A stretch of 64,000 nucleotides of DNA from Opisthocomus hoazin (lineage: Eukaryota > Chordata > Aves > Opisthocomiformes > Opisthocomidae), in contig NC_134428.1 in assembly GCF_030867145.1 (NCBI RefSeq), forward strand, positions 248,001-312,000. Direction: 5' to 3'. The translations under genes and the position numbers were made by a program. Position 1 is the first letter of the stretch, and the number at the start of each line of letters is the position of its first letter. Under the pieces are notes generated by a model. That model did not search any database and was not told where the DNA came from. It saw only the letters and a program-made list of their open reading frames with translations. Shown piece by piece: positions 52,280-63,780 of the stretch.

Positions 52280-52560
52280 ATCATAGAACAACTCAGAGTG
52301 GAACGGAGCTCAGAAGGTCTCAAGTCCAATGCCCAGCTCAAAGCAAGGCCAGCCCTGAGGTCAGACCAGGTTGTGCAGCAAATGTCAGCATCCACAGAGA
52401 GAGTTTACACATAAACCAGGCATCTAAGCCCCGATTACACAAATGGAGACAGTGCATTTGGCCAGCTGCCTGACGACAGCTATTGGTATGCCAGGCCTCC
52501 TGAGATTCCTGGGAACATTCATCTTCTACAAGCTTCCTGGGATGTCTTCCCACCATGGGG
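52280..52560 (-). mobile_element. Old CR1 3' end, minus strand
   Basis: CATAGAACAACTCAGAG, AAGTCCAATGCCCAGCTC and TGAGGTCAGACCAGGTTG follow the order of an eroded CR1 3' end. Minus strand reads FAAQPGLTSGLALL. Confidence 0.55.
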
Positions 52561-52847
52561 TGCTTTAGGCTGTAAACAGAACTGAAAGCAAGGCTCTGAC
52601 TTGGGTACTCTCAAATCAATTGCTAAATGAGACCAAGGTGGAAGGGGCTCTTGTAGGAGATTTCAGGCCTTTGAGGAAGGAGCTGAAGATAACAGTTTGG
52701 AACTAGGACAGCCTTCAGATCACTCCACATGTGACGGCTCTGCTCCTGACATCCAATCCTTGGCCCCCACAAACGTCACCTGTTCCTCTCCTCCCAAAAC
52801 CTCACCAAGTGGTGGAAAGAAAGGAAGCAGAAAGGCCTGTGGCCTCT
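52561..52847. other. No gene recognised
   Basis: Short spacer between repeats. Confidence 0.4.
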
Positions 52848-53148
52848 GTGAGTCAGCTGGAGTCTGGCACTTGGAGGTCCACAGTGTCATTTCCTTGTAT
52901 ATCTGACAAAGATGAAGATGGGAAGTGAGTCTGAATGCCCAAGTCATCAAAGTCCATGAACAGGCAAAGCTGTGTCTACAGCTGTGTTTGGAGACCAGTA
53001 CGTGTACAGCAAAGATGAAGCTGGGGCTGCAGCTCAGGCCTGGGCTAAAAGGGTCTCCTGGGCCCAAGGAATAGAGGTGTGGGTGGAGGCCCCAGGCATG
53101 GCTGGTCAGGGCCATGAAGGCCTATGGATGCTCTCCGGGTCCTGACAC
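52848..53148 (+). repeat. Non-coding duplicated segment, copy 2
   Basis: Direct copy of the first 305 bases of the window (see that entry). Confidence 0.7.
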
Positions 53149-53675
53149 TGCACAGAAAAAGGAATTATAAAAAAAAAGGCAAAATTAGAGATATAAAATG
53201 CGGAAGCATGAATACAGAGTTCCTCCAAAGAACATATCTCCACTCAAACTTCTGTTCCTTGAAACACAAAGAGATGGGATGGTCTCGTCCTCCTTCTGGA
53301 TGACTTCTTGCACCACAGCACTACCCTTTGCATGACATTTCTTCGGCCTCAAGTTCATTCTCCGCCTGCCAAGCTGTTCTCCGTGGCGGTGTTGCTATAT
53401 CCTGCTGTTTCCTACCTCCAGGGAAATCTCCCACCCACCAGCCTTCTTGAAGCCTTTCACCAGACCACTGAGAAGCAGCCTCCCCATCATCTCGCAAGTC
53501 TGCTAGCCTTTCAGCTTCTTGGATAGACATGCCCAAGCTGTGTGCCTGCTGCTGTCCCAACATGTACTCAGACAGAAGGGACACGACCCTATCCGCACAT
53601 TCCCTTCAGCAGGCCAGGAAGGCCCAGTTCCCTCACACTCTCCTCACAGTTCACACTTCAGGCCCCCTCACTCCA
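53149..53675. other. No gene recognised; minor similarity to 63.85 kb
   Basis: GTCCCAACATGTACTCAGAC near 53555 resembles GTCCCATCATGTGCTCGGGC near 63880, so this flank may belong to the same duplicated block as the copy-2 segment. No coding signal. Confidence 0.4.
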
Positions 53676-56600
53676 TCTTAGAATCATAGAATCATAGAAA
53701 GTTTTGGGTTGGAAGGGACCCCTAGATGTCATCTAGTCCAACCCCCCTGCAGCGAGCAGGGACACCACTAACTAGATCAGGTTGCTCAGAGCCCTGTCCA
53801 ACCTGGTCTTGAATGTTTCCAGGGACGGGGCCTCCACTACCTCTCTGGGCAACCCGTTCCAGTGTTTCACCACACTCACTGTAAAGAATTTCTTCCTTAT
53901 ATCTACCCTACACCTACCCTGTTTTAGTTTAAAACCATTACCCCTCGTCCTGTCACTGCTGTCTCTACTAAAAAGATTGTCCCCATCTTTCCTATCGGCT
54001 CCCTTTAAGTACTGAAAGGCTGCAATCAGGTCTCCCCGCAGCCTTCTCTTCTCCAGGCTGAACAAGCCCAACTCTCTCAGCCTGTCCTCACAGGAGAGGT
54101 GCTCCAGCCCTCGGATCATTTTTGTAGCCCTCCTTTGGACCCGCTCCAACAGTTCCATGTCCTTCTTGTGCTGAGGGCTCCAGAGCTGAACGCAGTACTC
54201 CAGGTGAGGTCTCACCAGAGCAGAGGAGAGGGGCAGAATCACCTCTCTCGACCTGCTGGTCACGCTTCTCTTGATGCAGCCCTGGACACTGTTGGCCCTC
54301 TGGGCTGTCAGCGCACATTGCTGGCTCATGTCCAGCCTTTGGTCTCTCAGTGCCCCCAAGTCCCTCTCAGCAGAGCTACTCTCGATCCTTTCATCCCCCA
54401 GCCTGTATTGATAGTGGGGATTACCCCGACCCAGGTGTAGGACCTTGCACTTGGCCTTGTTGAACCTCATGAGGTTCACACAGGCCCACCTCTCCAGCTT
54501 GTCCAGGTCCCTCTGGATGGCATCCTGTCCTTCTGGTGTCTCGACCGTACCACTCAGTTTGCTGTCATCTGCAAACTTGCTGAGGGTACACTCAATGTCG
54601 CTGCCCATGTCATTGATAAATATATTGAACAACAGCGGTCCCAGTACAGACCCCTGAGGGACTCCACTCGCCACTGGTCTCCATCCGGACATTGAGTCGT
54701 TGACCACTACTCTTTGGCTGCGACCATCCAACCAATTCCTTATCCACCAAACGGTCCACCCATCAAATCCATGGCTCTCCAATTCAGAGAGAAGGATGTT
54801 GTGGGGGACCGTGTCAAAGGCTTTACAAAAATCCAGATGGATGACATCCACTGGTTTTCCCTTGTCCACCCTTGTTGTTACACCATCATAGAAAGCCACT
54901 AGGTTGGTGAGGCAGGACTTGCCCTTGGTGAAGCCATGCTGGCTGTCTCGAATCACCTCCCTGGCCTCCATGTGCCTTAGCATATCTTCTAGGAGGATCT
55001 GTTCCATGATCTTCCCAGGCACAGAGGTGAGGCTGACAGGTCAGTAGTTCCCAGGGTCTTCCTTTCTACCCTTTCTGAAAAGGGGCACAATGTTTCCCTT
55101 TTTCCAGTCACTGGGGACTTCCCCTGACTGCCATGACTTTTCAAATATCATGGAGAGTGGCTTGGCAACTACATCAGCCAGTTCCCTCAGGACTGTGGGA
55201 TGCATCTCATCAGGTCCCATGGACTTCTGTACGTTTAGGTTCTTCAGGAGGTCCCGAACCTGGTCTTCACTTACAGCTGGAGGGATTTTACCCTCCTGGT
55301 CTCCTTCATGCCATTCATCGACTCAGGAGGGGTGAGGAGAGAGGTTGCCATTGAAGACTGAGGCAAAAAAGTTGTTGAGTACCTCAGCTTTCTCCTCATC
55401 TGCTGTTGCCAGTTTGCCGGTCTCGCTCATGAGCAGGGGTACGCTTTCTTTGACCATCTTTTTCCAGCTGACATACCTGTAGGAGCCCTTCTTGTTATTT
55501 TTCGCATCCCTTGCCAAGTTCAGCTCCAGCTGTGCCTTGGCCTTCCTGACCCCATCCCTACACAACCGGGCAGCTTCCCTGTACTCTTCCCAGGAAGCCA
55601 GTCCCTGCTTCCACTGGCTGTGCAGTTCCCTCTTGTTCCTTAGTTTGACCAGCATCTCTTGCCTCAGCCATGCCGGTATCTTCCCTTCTCTGCCTGACTT
55701 CTTACACTTGGGGATCGAGAGCTCTTGCGCTCTCTGGAATACATCATTAAAGACCTGCCAGCGCTGTTCTGTTCCCCTGTCCCTGAGGACCGTTTCCCAG
55801 GGAGTCCTTCTGACTATCTCCTTGAAGAGCTGGAAATTTGCCCTCCTAAAATTTAGGGTCCTGACTATGCTCTTCATTATTCCCATTTCCCTCAGTAGTG
55901 TTAGTTCCACCAGCGCGTGGTCACTGCAGCCCAGGCTACCTCCGATCTTGACATCCCCAACGAGCTCACTCGCATTGGTGACCACCAGGTCTAGTATCGC
56001 ATCCCCTCGGGTAGGGGTGCTTATTACCTGGCTTAAGAAGTTGTCCTCAACGCATTCTAGGAACCTGCTGGATTGCCTACAGCTTGCCATGTTGCTTTTC
56101 CAGCAGATGTCGGGGTAGTTGAAGTCCCCGAGTAGGATGAGAGCCTGCGAGCGCGAAGCCTCCTGGAGTTGGAGGAAGAACACTTCGTCTGTCAGCTCCT
56201 CTTGATCTGGCGGCCTGTAGTAGACACCAACCACTAGGTTCCCTTTGTTGCCTCTCTCTCTAATTCTTACCCATAAGCTTTCGACCTGCTCGTGGTTATT
56301 CTTAAGGGACAGCTCTTCACTCTGTAGTGTTTTCTTGATGTAAAGGGCAACGCCCCCGGCCCTCCTTCCTCGCCTGTCCCTTCTGAACAGTCTGTAGCCA
56401 TCAAGAGATACATTCCAGTCGTGGGATTCATCCCACCAAGTTTCCGTGATGGCAATCAGGTCGTAGCTTTCCAGCAGCACGATTGCTTCCAGCTCCTCCC
56501 GTTTGTTTCCCATGCTGCGTGCGTTTGTATAGAGGCATTTCATCTGAGCTGTCAGCCTTGTTACCTTCATAGCAGAGCACCCCTTTTTTCCCTTGAGGTG

Positions 56601-56690
56601 TTTCATGCGTATTTTCTTGTTGGCACCTGATACCTCAGGCGCCTCCAGCTCCCTTCCGCAAGACTTCCACATTGCTGCAGACTCTTGGCA
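53676..56690 (-). mobile_element. CR1 LINE, third subfamily, about 3 kb
   Basis: 3' end: TAGAATCATAGAATCATAG (53680). It holds nearly the whole of ORF2 and ends within a few hundred bases 5' of it, directly against the right arm of the inverted duplication, where it cuts an older CR1 relic. ORF1 and leader are missing. The protein differs from the 38255 copy throughout ([20 protein letters not shown] at the end). Confidence 0.92.
53772..56570 (-). pseudogene. CR1 ORF2 with two stop codons
   Basis: Endonuclease-reverse transcriptase of a CR1. One frame spans the whole region, broken only by two TGA codons: at about 55322 (after NGNLSPHPS) and at about 55040 (GNY-stop-PVSLTS, where the intact copy has [10 protein letters not shown]). 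Both fit C to T change of a CGA codon. Endonuclease: [80 protein letters not shown]-terminus ends DRALSNLI. I take the ATG at 56570 (MKVTRLTAQMKCLY) as start; the frame is open to 56747 into arm sequence. Confidence 0.9.
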
Positions 56691-57439
56691 GACCTCCTCT
56701 GGACCCTCTCCACTTTCTTCACTTTCCTTTTGAAATGGGAGGCCCACTGGCTCCTATGGCATCTGCCATTATGATGCCCAGGCCCATCTCCTCAGGGCAC
56801 CCCTTCGCTGGTCAGATCCCTTCCCATGCTGCTGCATGGAGTTGTTCTGCAACTTTTCCTTTTATATCTTCAGGCTTCTGCTGGTGAAATCCACACGTAT
56901 CTCAAGGTCCCCATGAACAAAACCTCCAAGTGTCCAGCTTTTAAAGTACGTGTGCTCATGGTCATCCTGTGCCATGGTGCTTCTAATACAACCATCAATT
57001 AAGATAAGAAAAGATTACTCATGTTCATGGAGTTTCCGATCAAGGTAGAAAGCACCGTGGCAATCGTCTAAGAAAGAAGGGTACAAAGAGAGCAAACGCA
57101 GGCCCAGTGGGGAAATGGTAAAGAAGACTTGGCTTTTTTTTAGCATAGGAGGTCACAAGGATTGTTAAAGCGTAGGACTGGAGAGGTGGGAAGAGTGAAA
57201 AGGGAATGAAAGGGGATGCAAAGAAAATGATGGGGACTGTTTGGGGATGCTTGTCAAGCAGCCTGCCATCTAAGTAACGCTGCCTGGAGCAGGACAGGAA
57301 ATCTGCAGCTGGTCTGACTACCCTAACATCTGACTTAGTTCCATCTGACTTAGTCACGGGAACCTGAGAATTTTTCCTGCTGTGCTCAAGGGAAGACCAA
57401 GAGGGGAAGAAACCCCAGCAACACTTGAGTTTCCTGTAG

Positions 57440-57860
57440 CTTTAATTGAACTTGAGGAGGTCTCTGCTCTGGCCTCACATTCACATCAGGAATATCTGTA
57501 CAGCCTGACCACGTTGCTCAAGTCTTGCTCTAGTGGTGGCTGGAAAGCTTCCAGGGACAGAGATGGCACAACATCTCTGGAAGACCTGCTGCAATGCTTG
57601 GATGCCCTCATGGAGGGAAAGATTTTCCTTCTCTCTGTTCTGAATCATTCTTATTTCCACATCTTGCTACTGTTTATTACCCTCCTCCCAGGCACCACGG
57701 TGACAAGACTGGCTCCATCTTCATGAAAAATTCCCCATAGGGACAGACAGGCTGCTATGAGGTTCTTGAGATCTTCCACTCTCCAGGCTAAACAAGACCC
57801 TTGCCCTCAGTTTCAACTGCCAGGCAAGTGCTTCAGCCCCTGAGCATCTTGGCAGCCCTG
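57440..57860 (-). mobile_element. Old CR1 3' relic (right arm)
   Basis: Mirror of 50690-51080. Around 57540-57610 the plus strand reads GCTTCCAGGGACAGAGATGG and CTGCAATGCTTGGATGCCC, the reverse of CR1 3' sequence. Confidence 0.5.
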
Positions 57861-57899
57861 CACTGAACTCACTCCCAGTTATCAAGAACTTCCCTGCTG

Positions 57900-58390
57900 T
57901 GTTGGGTTAAATCTGGCCACTAGTCCAGCAGCCAGGCACTCATTCCTCCCCTTCCCCAGTGGGACAGGGCAGAACGCAGGGAGAAATAAAGCGTGAAAAG
58001 TTTCAGCTCAAGATAATAACAGATTAATAGGTGAAGAAAAGAGACTAATAAGGTCTCACCGAGTGAAACAAAGACCATCCTTCACCACCTCCCACAAGCA
58101 GACTGAAGCCCAGTCACTTTCCAAGCAGCAGATAAATTGGACAATAAATATGTCCACATCCTTCTTCCTCTGTCACATGCTTTTATTCCTGAGCATGAGG
58201 TCCTTTGGTATGGAATATCCCTCTGGGGAGTTTGGATCAGATGTCCTGGCGTTGTCCCCTCTCGGCTTCTTTCCCACCACCCACTTACTCACTGGGCAGG
58301 AGCAGAATGAGAAACAGAGCAGACCTTGACACTGGGCAAACATGGATAAACAATAGCCAAGACACTGGTGTGTTCCAAGCATTGAATTTT
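57900..58390 (-). mobile_element. ERVL-type LTR fragment (right arm)
   Basis: Plus strand runs GTGTTGGGTTAAATCTGGCC to GACACTGGTGTGTTCC, the reverse of the left-arm LTR. GGTATGGAATATCCC at about 58205 is a familiar block of avian ERVL-like LTRs. Confidence 0.7.
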
Positions 58391-58439
58391 CTACTTTTTG
58401 AATTTTCTATTTTTCTACTGCCCCACAATGCCCCAGTAT

Positions 58440-58912
58440 GTCCCAGTGACCTCCAGGTAGGGCATGACTCCTTCACCACTGCTCTCTCAGCCTGATGGTC
58501 CAACTGTTTTTTTATCCATTTCTTTGTCAGCTCATACAGACAGCAATGGCCTAACCTGGGAAAAAGGACATTGAGGGAGACCATGTCAGAAGGGTCAAAA
58601 ATGGCATCCACTGTTCTTTACTCATCCACAAATGCTGATACTTCATCATGGCGGCAGTCAGGTTTGAGAGGCATGATTGACCCATCATCAATCCATGCTG
58701 ACTGCTATCAGACATGTTCTTGTTACTTAGGTGCACAGAAATGCCAAAGTGACCTTGTACAGCCTGGGGTTCCCTGGGTTGTCTTTCTGACCTTTTTCAA
58801 CAACAGGCGCAACCTTGCCTTGTCCTCACTCACAAGAGCCCTCGACCAATGCCATGAAATTTTGAAAGGGATATTCCAAAGAAATATGGATCTCTCCCTA
58901 TAACTTCAAAAC
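58440..58912 (-). mobile_element. Old CR1 RT relic (right arm)
   Basis: Minus strand: SDSSQHGLMMGQSCLSNLTA, an eroded [18 protein letters not shown]. Mirror of 49130-49800. Confidence 0.65.
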
Positions 58913-58913
58913 T

Positions 58914-59091
58914 GAATCACAGAATGGTTGGGTTTGCAAGGCACCTCTGTGGGTCACCCAGTCCAACCTCCCTGCCGAAGCAGGGTCACCCAGAGCAGGC
59001 TGCACAGGACCTTGTCCAGGGGGGTCTTGAATATCTCCGGAGAAGGAGACTCCACAGCCTCCCTGGACAGCTTGTTTCAGTGCTATCCTGC
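58914..59091 (-). mobile_element. Short CR1 insertion private to the right arm
   Basis: 3' end ATCACAGAATGG at 58917; about 175 bp of 3' sequence of the 38255 type (CCTTGTCCAGGGGGGTCTTG), cut off at TTTCAGTGC. The left arm has no CR1 at the equivalent point (about 49260), so it is a later insertion. Confidence 0.88.
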
Positions 59092-60675
59092 CTGTTAAAC
59101 AGTATATTGAATATCTCTAATTTTTCATATATTTTCAGCTGTCTTGACTATTTCCAAAGTAATTTTTTAAAGATGCAGGCTGCCTAGACAAAGGCCCTTT
59201 GCATCATTGTCCAGTTTTCTCCTCCCTTTACTCTTTGTTCATTCAGATTCCTGTCACCTACCGGACTGCTGTTTTGACATCAGGGAGTTAAAGGTTTGCT
59301 TCCCTTTCAGTAGTCTAATCGTCTCCTTAGCCAACTCTTTAACTATGTTTGTAACTATTTTTTTTCCTCTACCTAGCTACAATATTTCTCATAATTTATG
59401 CCTTAAAGGAAGGCAACCTCATTAGAGGTAGATTGTAATTACTGTATGTTTGCACAGTGTGTTTTATTTATGGAACTTGTTTGTGCTTTAATTACTCCTT
59501 TCTTACAAATAGGAAAACTCCTTCTGTGCCTGTGTACAGGCAGCTCTCTGTGGAGAGGAGGTGGGAGATGGTGCAATGGAGCTGTAACATCCAGCTGCAG
59601 AGATCAGTGGAGAAGTCTGATGCAAGGAACAGTGACACAAGTCCCAGGTGGCCAATGAGAGAAATATTGAGATTAGGTAGGTGATGAACAAAGATGTCCA
59701 TAGAGTGTCAGACCAAGAGGGACTGCTTCTCCTACCTGTCCAGCCCTCCTGAGGAGACACCATGGATCAGGATCACTTTAAGAATGATTCTAACACTTCT
59801 TCTGTAAGCTGAAAAGCATTTTAAAATATTCCTAAAAATAAAAAAAATATTTTTATTAGGCACAGTATAATATCTTACTCCTTGTCTACACGATCAAAAT
59901 TCTACAATTAGCTGTACAAGTCTTGAAGAACTGAAGAAATTTACAGGAGCTTGTTAGCTTAGCACTTGCTGCATTTTAATGAGCCCCATGGGGTATTTGG
60001 TGCTGAGTCCATGAACCTCAGATACTGAGAGGAGATAGAAAAAAATGCTCAAGAAGGCAGAAGGAAAATTCAAAGTACCTGGAAGCATTGATTGGCCCCA
60101 CTGAGGGCCATTACTGACAAAGCCTCCCCAGGGACTCCTTAGAGCAGAGAATTGGAGGCCACGATTGCAGGTAGGCAGAGGCACTGTGCAGGTGGCTGCA
60201 ATGCTGAGAAAACCCTTGGCCTGCTTTATGAAGCAGAAAGGCCAAGATCTGAGCCCCGGGCCCTGGGAAGGCAGATGCTGTCCCTCACGCGTGGCTCAGG
60301 GCTCTTCTTGGGGACAGCTGGATGTGAGGGTGAGCAATGACAAGTGTAAATTCTGTGATACCTCCCAGCCTCCCAAAGAAGATGCGAGGATGAAACAAAG
60401 TCCAGAGCCCCAAAAGTAAGTTTCTCCTGGTAGGAGTTGGTGTTAGAGGCAGCTGCCATAGCCAAGTGGACAAAGCCCTCAGTCCTGTTGAATCTTTCAG
60501 CTCTGCCAGAGTCCTTTGCAATTTGTACTGCAGGCTGTCCTACACTGTCCCATGCCTGCGCTTCTTTCCCTTCAGCCTGTAGTCACACATCTTTACTTCC
60601 TACCCAGTGCTCACCCCAGCATTTCCGTACATTAATTGATGTCTCTCCACCCTCACTGACTTTTCCTTGACATTC

Positions 60676-60879
60676 AAATCCATGGGCTGATCCAGAGTCC
60701 CTCTGGGTGACCTCTTACACAACAAGGATACCCTTTGAGTGAGACCTCTTTTTCTTCACCTCTAGTCTGCACCTTCCAAGCAGCACTTTGTGAAGGTTTC
60801 CTTGCCTTCTCACTACCAAGAAAAGCTCCGTCATCTCTGAAACAACCCTTCAGGCAGATGCAGGCTACTACTTCAGTGC
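60676..60879. other. No gene recognised
   Basis: Flank of the right arm; may be part of the following CR1 relic. Confidence 0.35.
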
Positions 60880-61320
60880 CCTCAGCCTCCACACGATTAA
60901 AGAAGCCCCGGTCCCTCAGCCTCTCCACACACGCCGTATAACCCATCCTGGCAGATCTCCTCTAGAACCTTTCTGGTTCCTCCTTGTTCTTCCAGACTGG
61001 GGAGCCTCACATGCCTCACAGACACACTGGTCCAGATGCGGCTACACCACTGCTGAGTCAAGGGGGTGATAACTCTCTGGTCTGGCTGGCCATACTCCTC
61101 CTAATGCAGACCTGTATGCTGTTGGCCTTATTCACTTGGAGCATGCATCACTCACTCATATGGCAACCTTTGGAACGCCCAGGCTCTGCTCCTCAGGGTC
61201 ACTCCGGAGCTGTTCAGGTCCCAGCCTGCCCACAGTATTTTGAGTTATTCTCCCCTACTGAATGACTTGTAACTTCTTGTCAAGCTTCATCAGGCTTCCA
61301 CTGCCAAATCTAAAAGATTC
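60880..61320 (-). mobile_element. Old CR1 relic
   Basis: Minus strand: NKANSIQVCIRRSMASQTRE (as [16 protein letters not shown]) and IRRVWRG/CVERLRDRGFFNRVE (as [14 protein letters not shown]). Coding order is correct; several frame changes. Confidence 0.65.
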
Positions 61321-62299
61321 TCAGAGTTCCCCCTGGAGTGAAGCTCTGTTTTGACAGCTTTTGATGTGTGCATACGAGATCTGTGGTATCTCTGACAAGA
61401 CAGCAACATGAGGAATTGCGGGACACTAATGGTAGAAGAAGGAGGTACCTGTTCAATGGAATTGCTGACCAAGGGAGAAACTGCCATGGTGACAAGCTTG
61501 GAAATGCCGAATGAAGGTGCAAAGGAAGCCAAACTAGGAACAGGGAGGAAAGGTAAAGAGAGATGGGCTGTTTGCATGGGAGGGTACAAGGATGGTCAAG
61601 GGGAAGATATTGTGAGTGAGACACAGCTGAAACCAGGACAGTGCCCACTCCTTATTTTATACCATCTACATCACACTCAGATCCCACACTTCCCCATAAA
61701 TTACCTCTTCTTTTCCTGTCTTCCTTACCATATGGGGACCATCCCTCTAAAATGTGCATTGAGTTCACTTAGCCCATGACATTGTTCTCCATCCGTCCAT
61801 AACAATCTTTCAGGCAGGAGAGACGGTGTGTGCTGTTGGATTGTCACCTGCGGCATGTGGGATGACAATGGAAGATTGGCAAGGAGGATTGTCAACACAC
61901 TCAAGTGACTTGCAGCTGGGGTGTCGGAAAACACATGTAGCATACTGAACAATGATTAGTCTTGTGTGCTGAAGAAGTACGACATCTGTGTTTAGATAAC
62001 ATAGGCCTGTGATTTACTCCAAGGCAATCTGTCGAACATGCTTGAGATTCCTGCCCTGCTGCGGGAAGGATCCAGGCACAGTGGAAAGTTCTGTCTGAGT
62101 GAATCCCTGATATACCAATGTGAAAGAAACAAGTTCAGTAGCTCTCAGTCTTTGTCTAGCAGGGACTGAGCTCTGTGGTGTCTGCACTCCTGCTTGGCTT
62201 CGGTGCCTCTGCCCAGGTGCTGTATCAGAGATCCCCTGCTTTGTGAGATAATGAAAATAAATCTACTCTTTACATTTCATGTGTGGTTTTGTTGTTGTT
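61321..62299. other. No gene recognised; possible LTR end near 62250
   Basis: About 1 kb. The last part (CTCCTGCTTGGCTTCGGTGC, then AATAAATCTACTC at 62256) has the look of an LTR 3' region, but no other LTR mark was found. Confidence 0.35.
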
Positions 62300-62660
62300 T
62301 CTGCATCCTGCCTGTTTTGCCTTACACAGCCCCAAGGACAGACACTGCCCAACCTCTCTGTGTGAGCTGTTCCAGCACTTGGCTGAGCTCCTCAGGGAAA
62401 AAGTTGTCTTTATTTTTTGGTTGAACCTCTCCCATTTCACCTTTCTCCCATTGTCTTTTGTCCTCCTGCCATGCATCGGGATGAAGAGACTGACTGCATT
62501 CTCCATGACGTCTTCATTGGTACTGGCAGGCTCGGATGAGGTCCCCTTCAGCCTTCCCCTCTCGAGTCTGGACAAGCCCAGCTCCCTCAGCCTCTCCTCA
62601 CAGGAAAAGTGGTCCAGTGCCTGGCTGTCCTGAGGGCCCTTTGCAAAGACCACACCAGCT
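62300..62660 (-). mobile_element. Old CR1 3' relic
   Basis: Minus strand: [20 protein letters not shown] (as [20 protein letters not shown]) and RRTKDNGRKVKWERFNQKIK (as [19 protein letters not shown]). No sharp 3' end. Confidence 0.7.
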
Positions 62661-63329
62661 TGCCTATATCTTTAACGTGAGTATCTGAAATCTGGACAGA
62701 ATGTTTCACAGAATCCTTTTTCTTGAATCACAGAGTATTTCACAGAATCCTTCCTTCTTCCTTGCTCAGCAGAGGCAATGTACATAAATTCCTTGTCTGT
62801 GCCTGTCCTTGCTGTCACCCCCTGGCAGCTGCTTCATATCTGTGCCCTCTCCTGCATTGTCACAACCCCGCTGCCTCAAGTATGTTCCCATGGCCCTGCT
62901 GCGAGGGCACAGCACAGGACAGGGTGTGTTCAGAGTGAGGAATGGTTACTCTGACATGGTGCCCACAGCATTTCTTAGTGCTTTGTGATCTCATGGCCTT
63001 CCTGTCAGGCAGCTGCTCCAAGGTCCTGGAGAGGCCATGTCACATATGGGGCTTCACAGACAGCCCTGCTCCAGGGTCTGCCAGGGTCTGGGCCAAAATA
63101 CCAGGGTCTGGAAAAGGCCGATGAGAAATGGCCAACGGCGGAGTGGTGACAAAGGCCCTGGGCCAGCTTCCTGTTCTATCCATGCCACCAAGGGCACAGA
63201 GCAGCCTCCTTCTCCTATACCTACATGTCATCAAGCCCTTCTGTCAGCCATGGCTCTGCACAACAAACTGCCTGGTGTGAGTCTTCACCCTTCACCCTTC
63301 ATGAGTTATACACTGATGTTTTTCTCTCC
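62661..63329. other. No gene; inverted similarity to 26.4 kb
   Basis: 63045-63115 matches 26402-26470 in reverse complement. A CCAGGGTCTG triplication lies near 63070-63112. Nothing coding recognised. Confidence 0.4.
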
Positions 63330-63780
63330 CAGGTATCTCCCAGTCCAGTCCATCTCCCCTCCAAGCTCTCCCACCTCCCCTGCCCTCTTTCCACTGACAA
63401 TGCCCTCTCCCCAGCACAGCCCAGTCTGGGCTGGCCTAACAGCTGTGCCCACCGCAGGGTGCTCTGGGCAGTCGCTCCACAGCCTCAGCCCCTCTCAAGG
63501 GCACAGCAGCTGCTGGGGGACAGAGAGGAGTCAGCCCCAGAGATGAGGGATCATGCATGGCAGAAAGCAAAGGAGGCACCCTGTGTCCCCTGCTCTCCTC
63601 CCCTGGAGATCCTGAGAGCTTTGCAGCCCCTCCATGCCATCCTGTCTCCCCAGACCAGCACAAAAGCCCTGGCTATTCTGGTTCTCAAGAGCTCTGACTG
63701 CTCCAGGCACAGACCAGCCTTCCAAGAGCTGGGGCAGCCAGCAAGGTGTTTCGTTTCCCATTCATTGCTTATACTCTGAG
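63330..63780 (+). repeat. Non-coding duplicated segment related to 1130-1700
   Basis: See the entry at 1130. The shared order is a CTCCCC-rich part, AGCCCAGTCT, then CAGCCCCTCTCAAGGGCACAGC. The right-hand flank up to the window end holds no recognisable gene. Confidence 0.5.

Larger units (their letters stand above)
56700..60675 (-). repeat. Right arm of a large inverted duplication
   Basis: Reverse-complement match of 46600-51860 (blocks listed there). It is shorter mainly because it lacks the 1.1-kb ERV insertion. It gained a 0.18-kb CR1 of its own. No host gene recognised. Confidence 0.85.
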
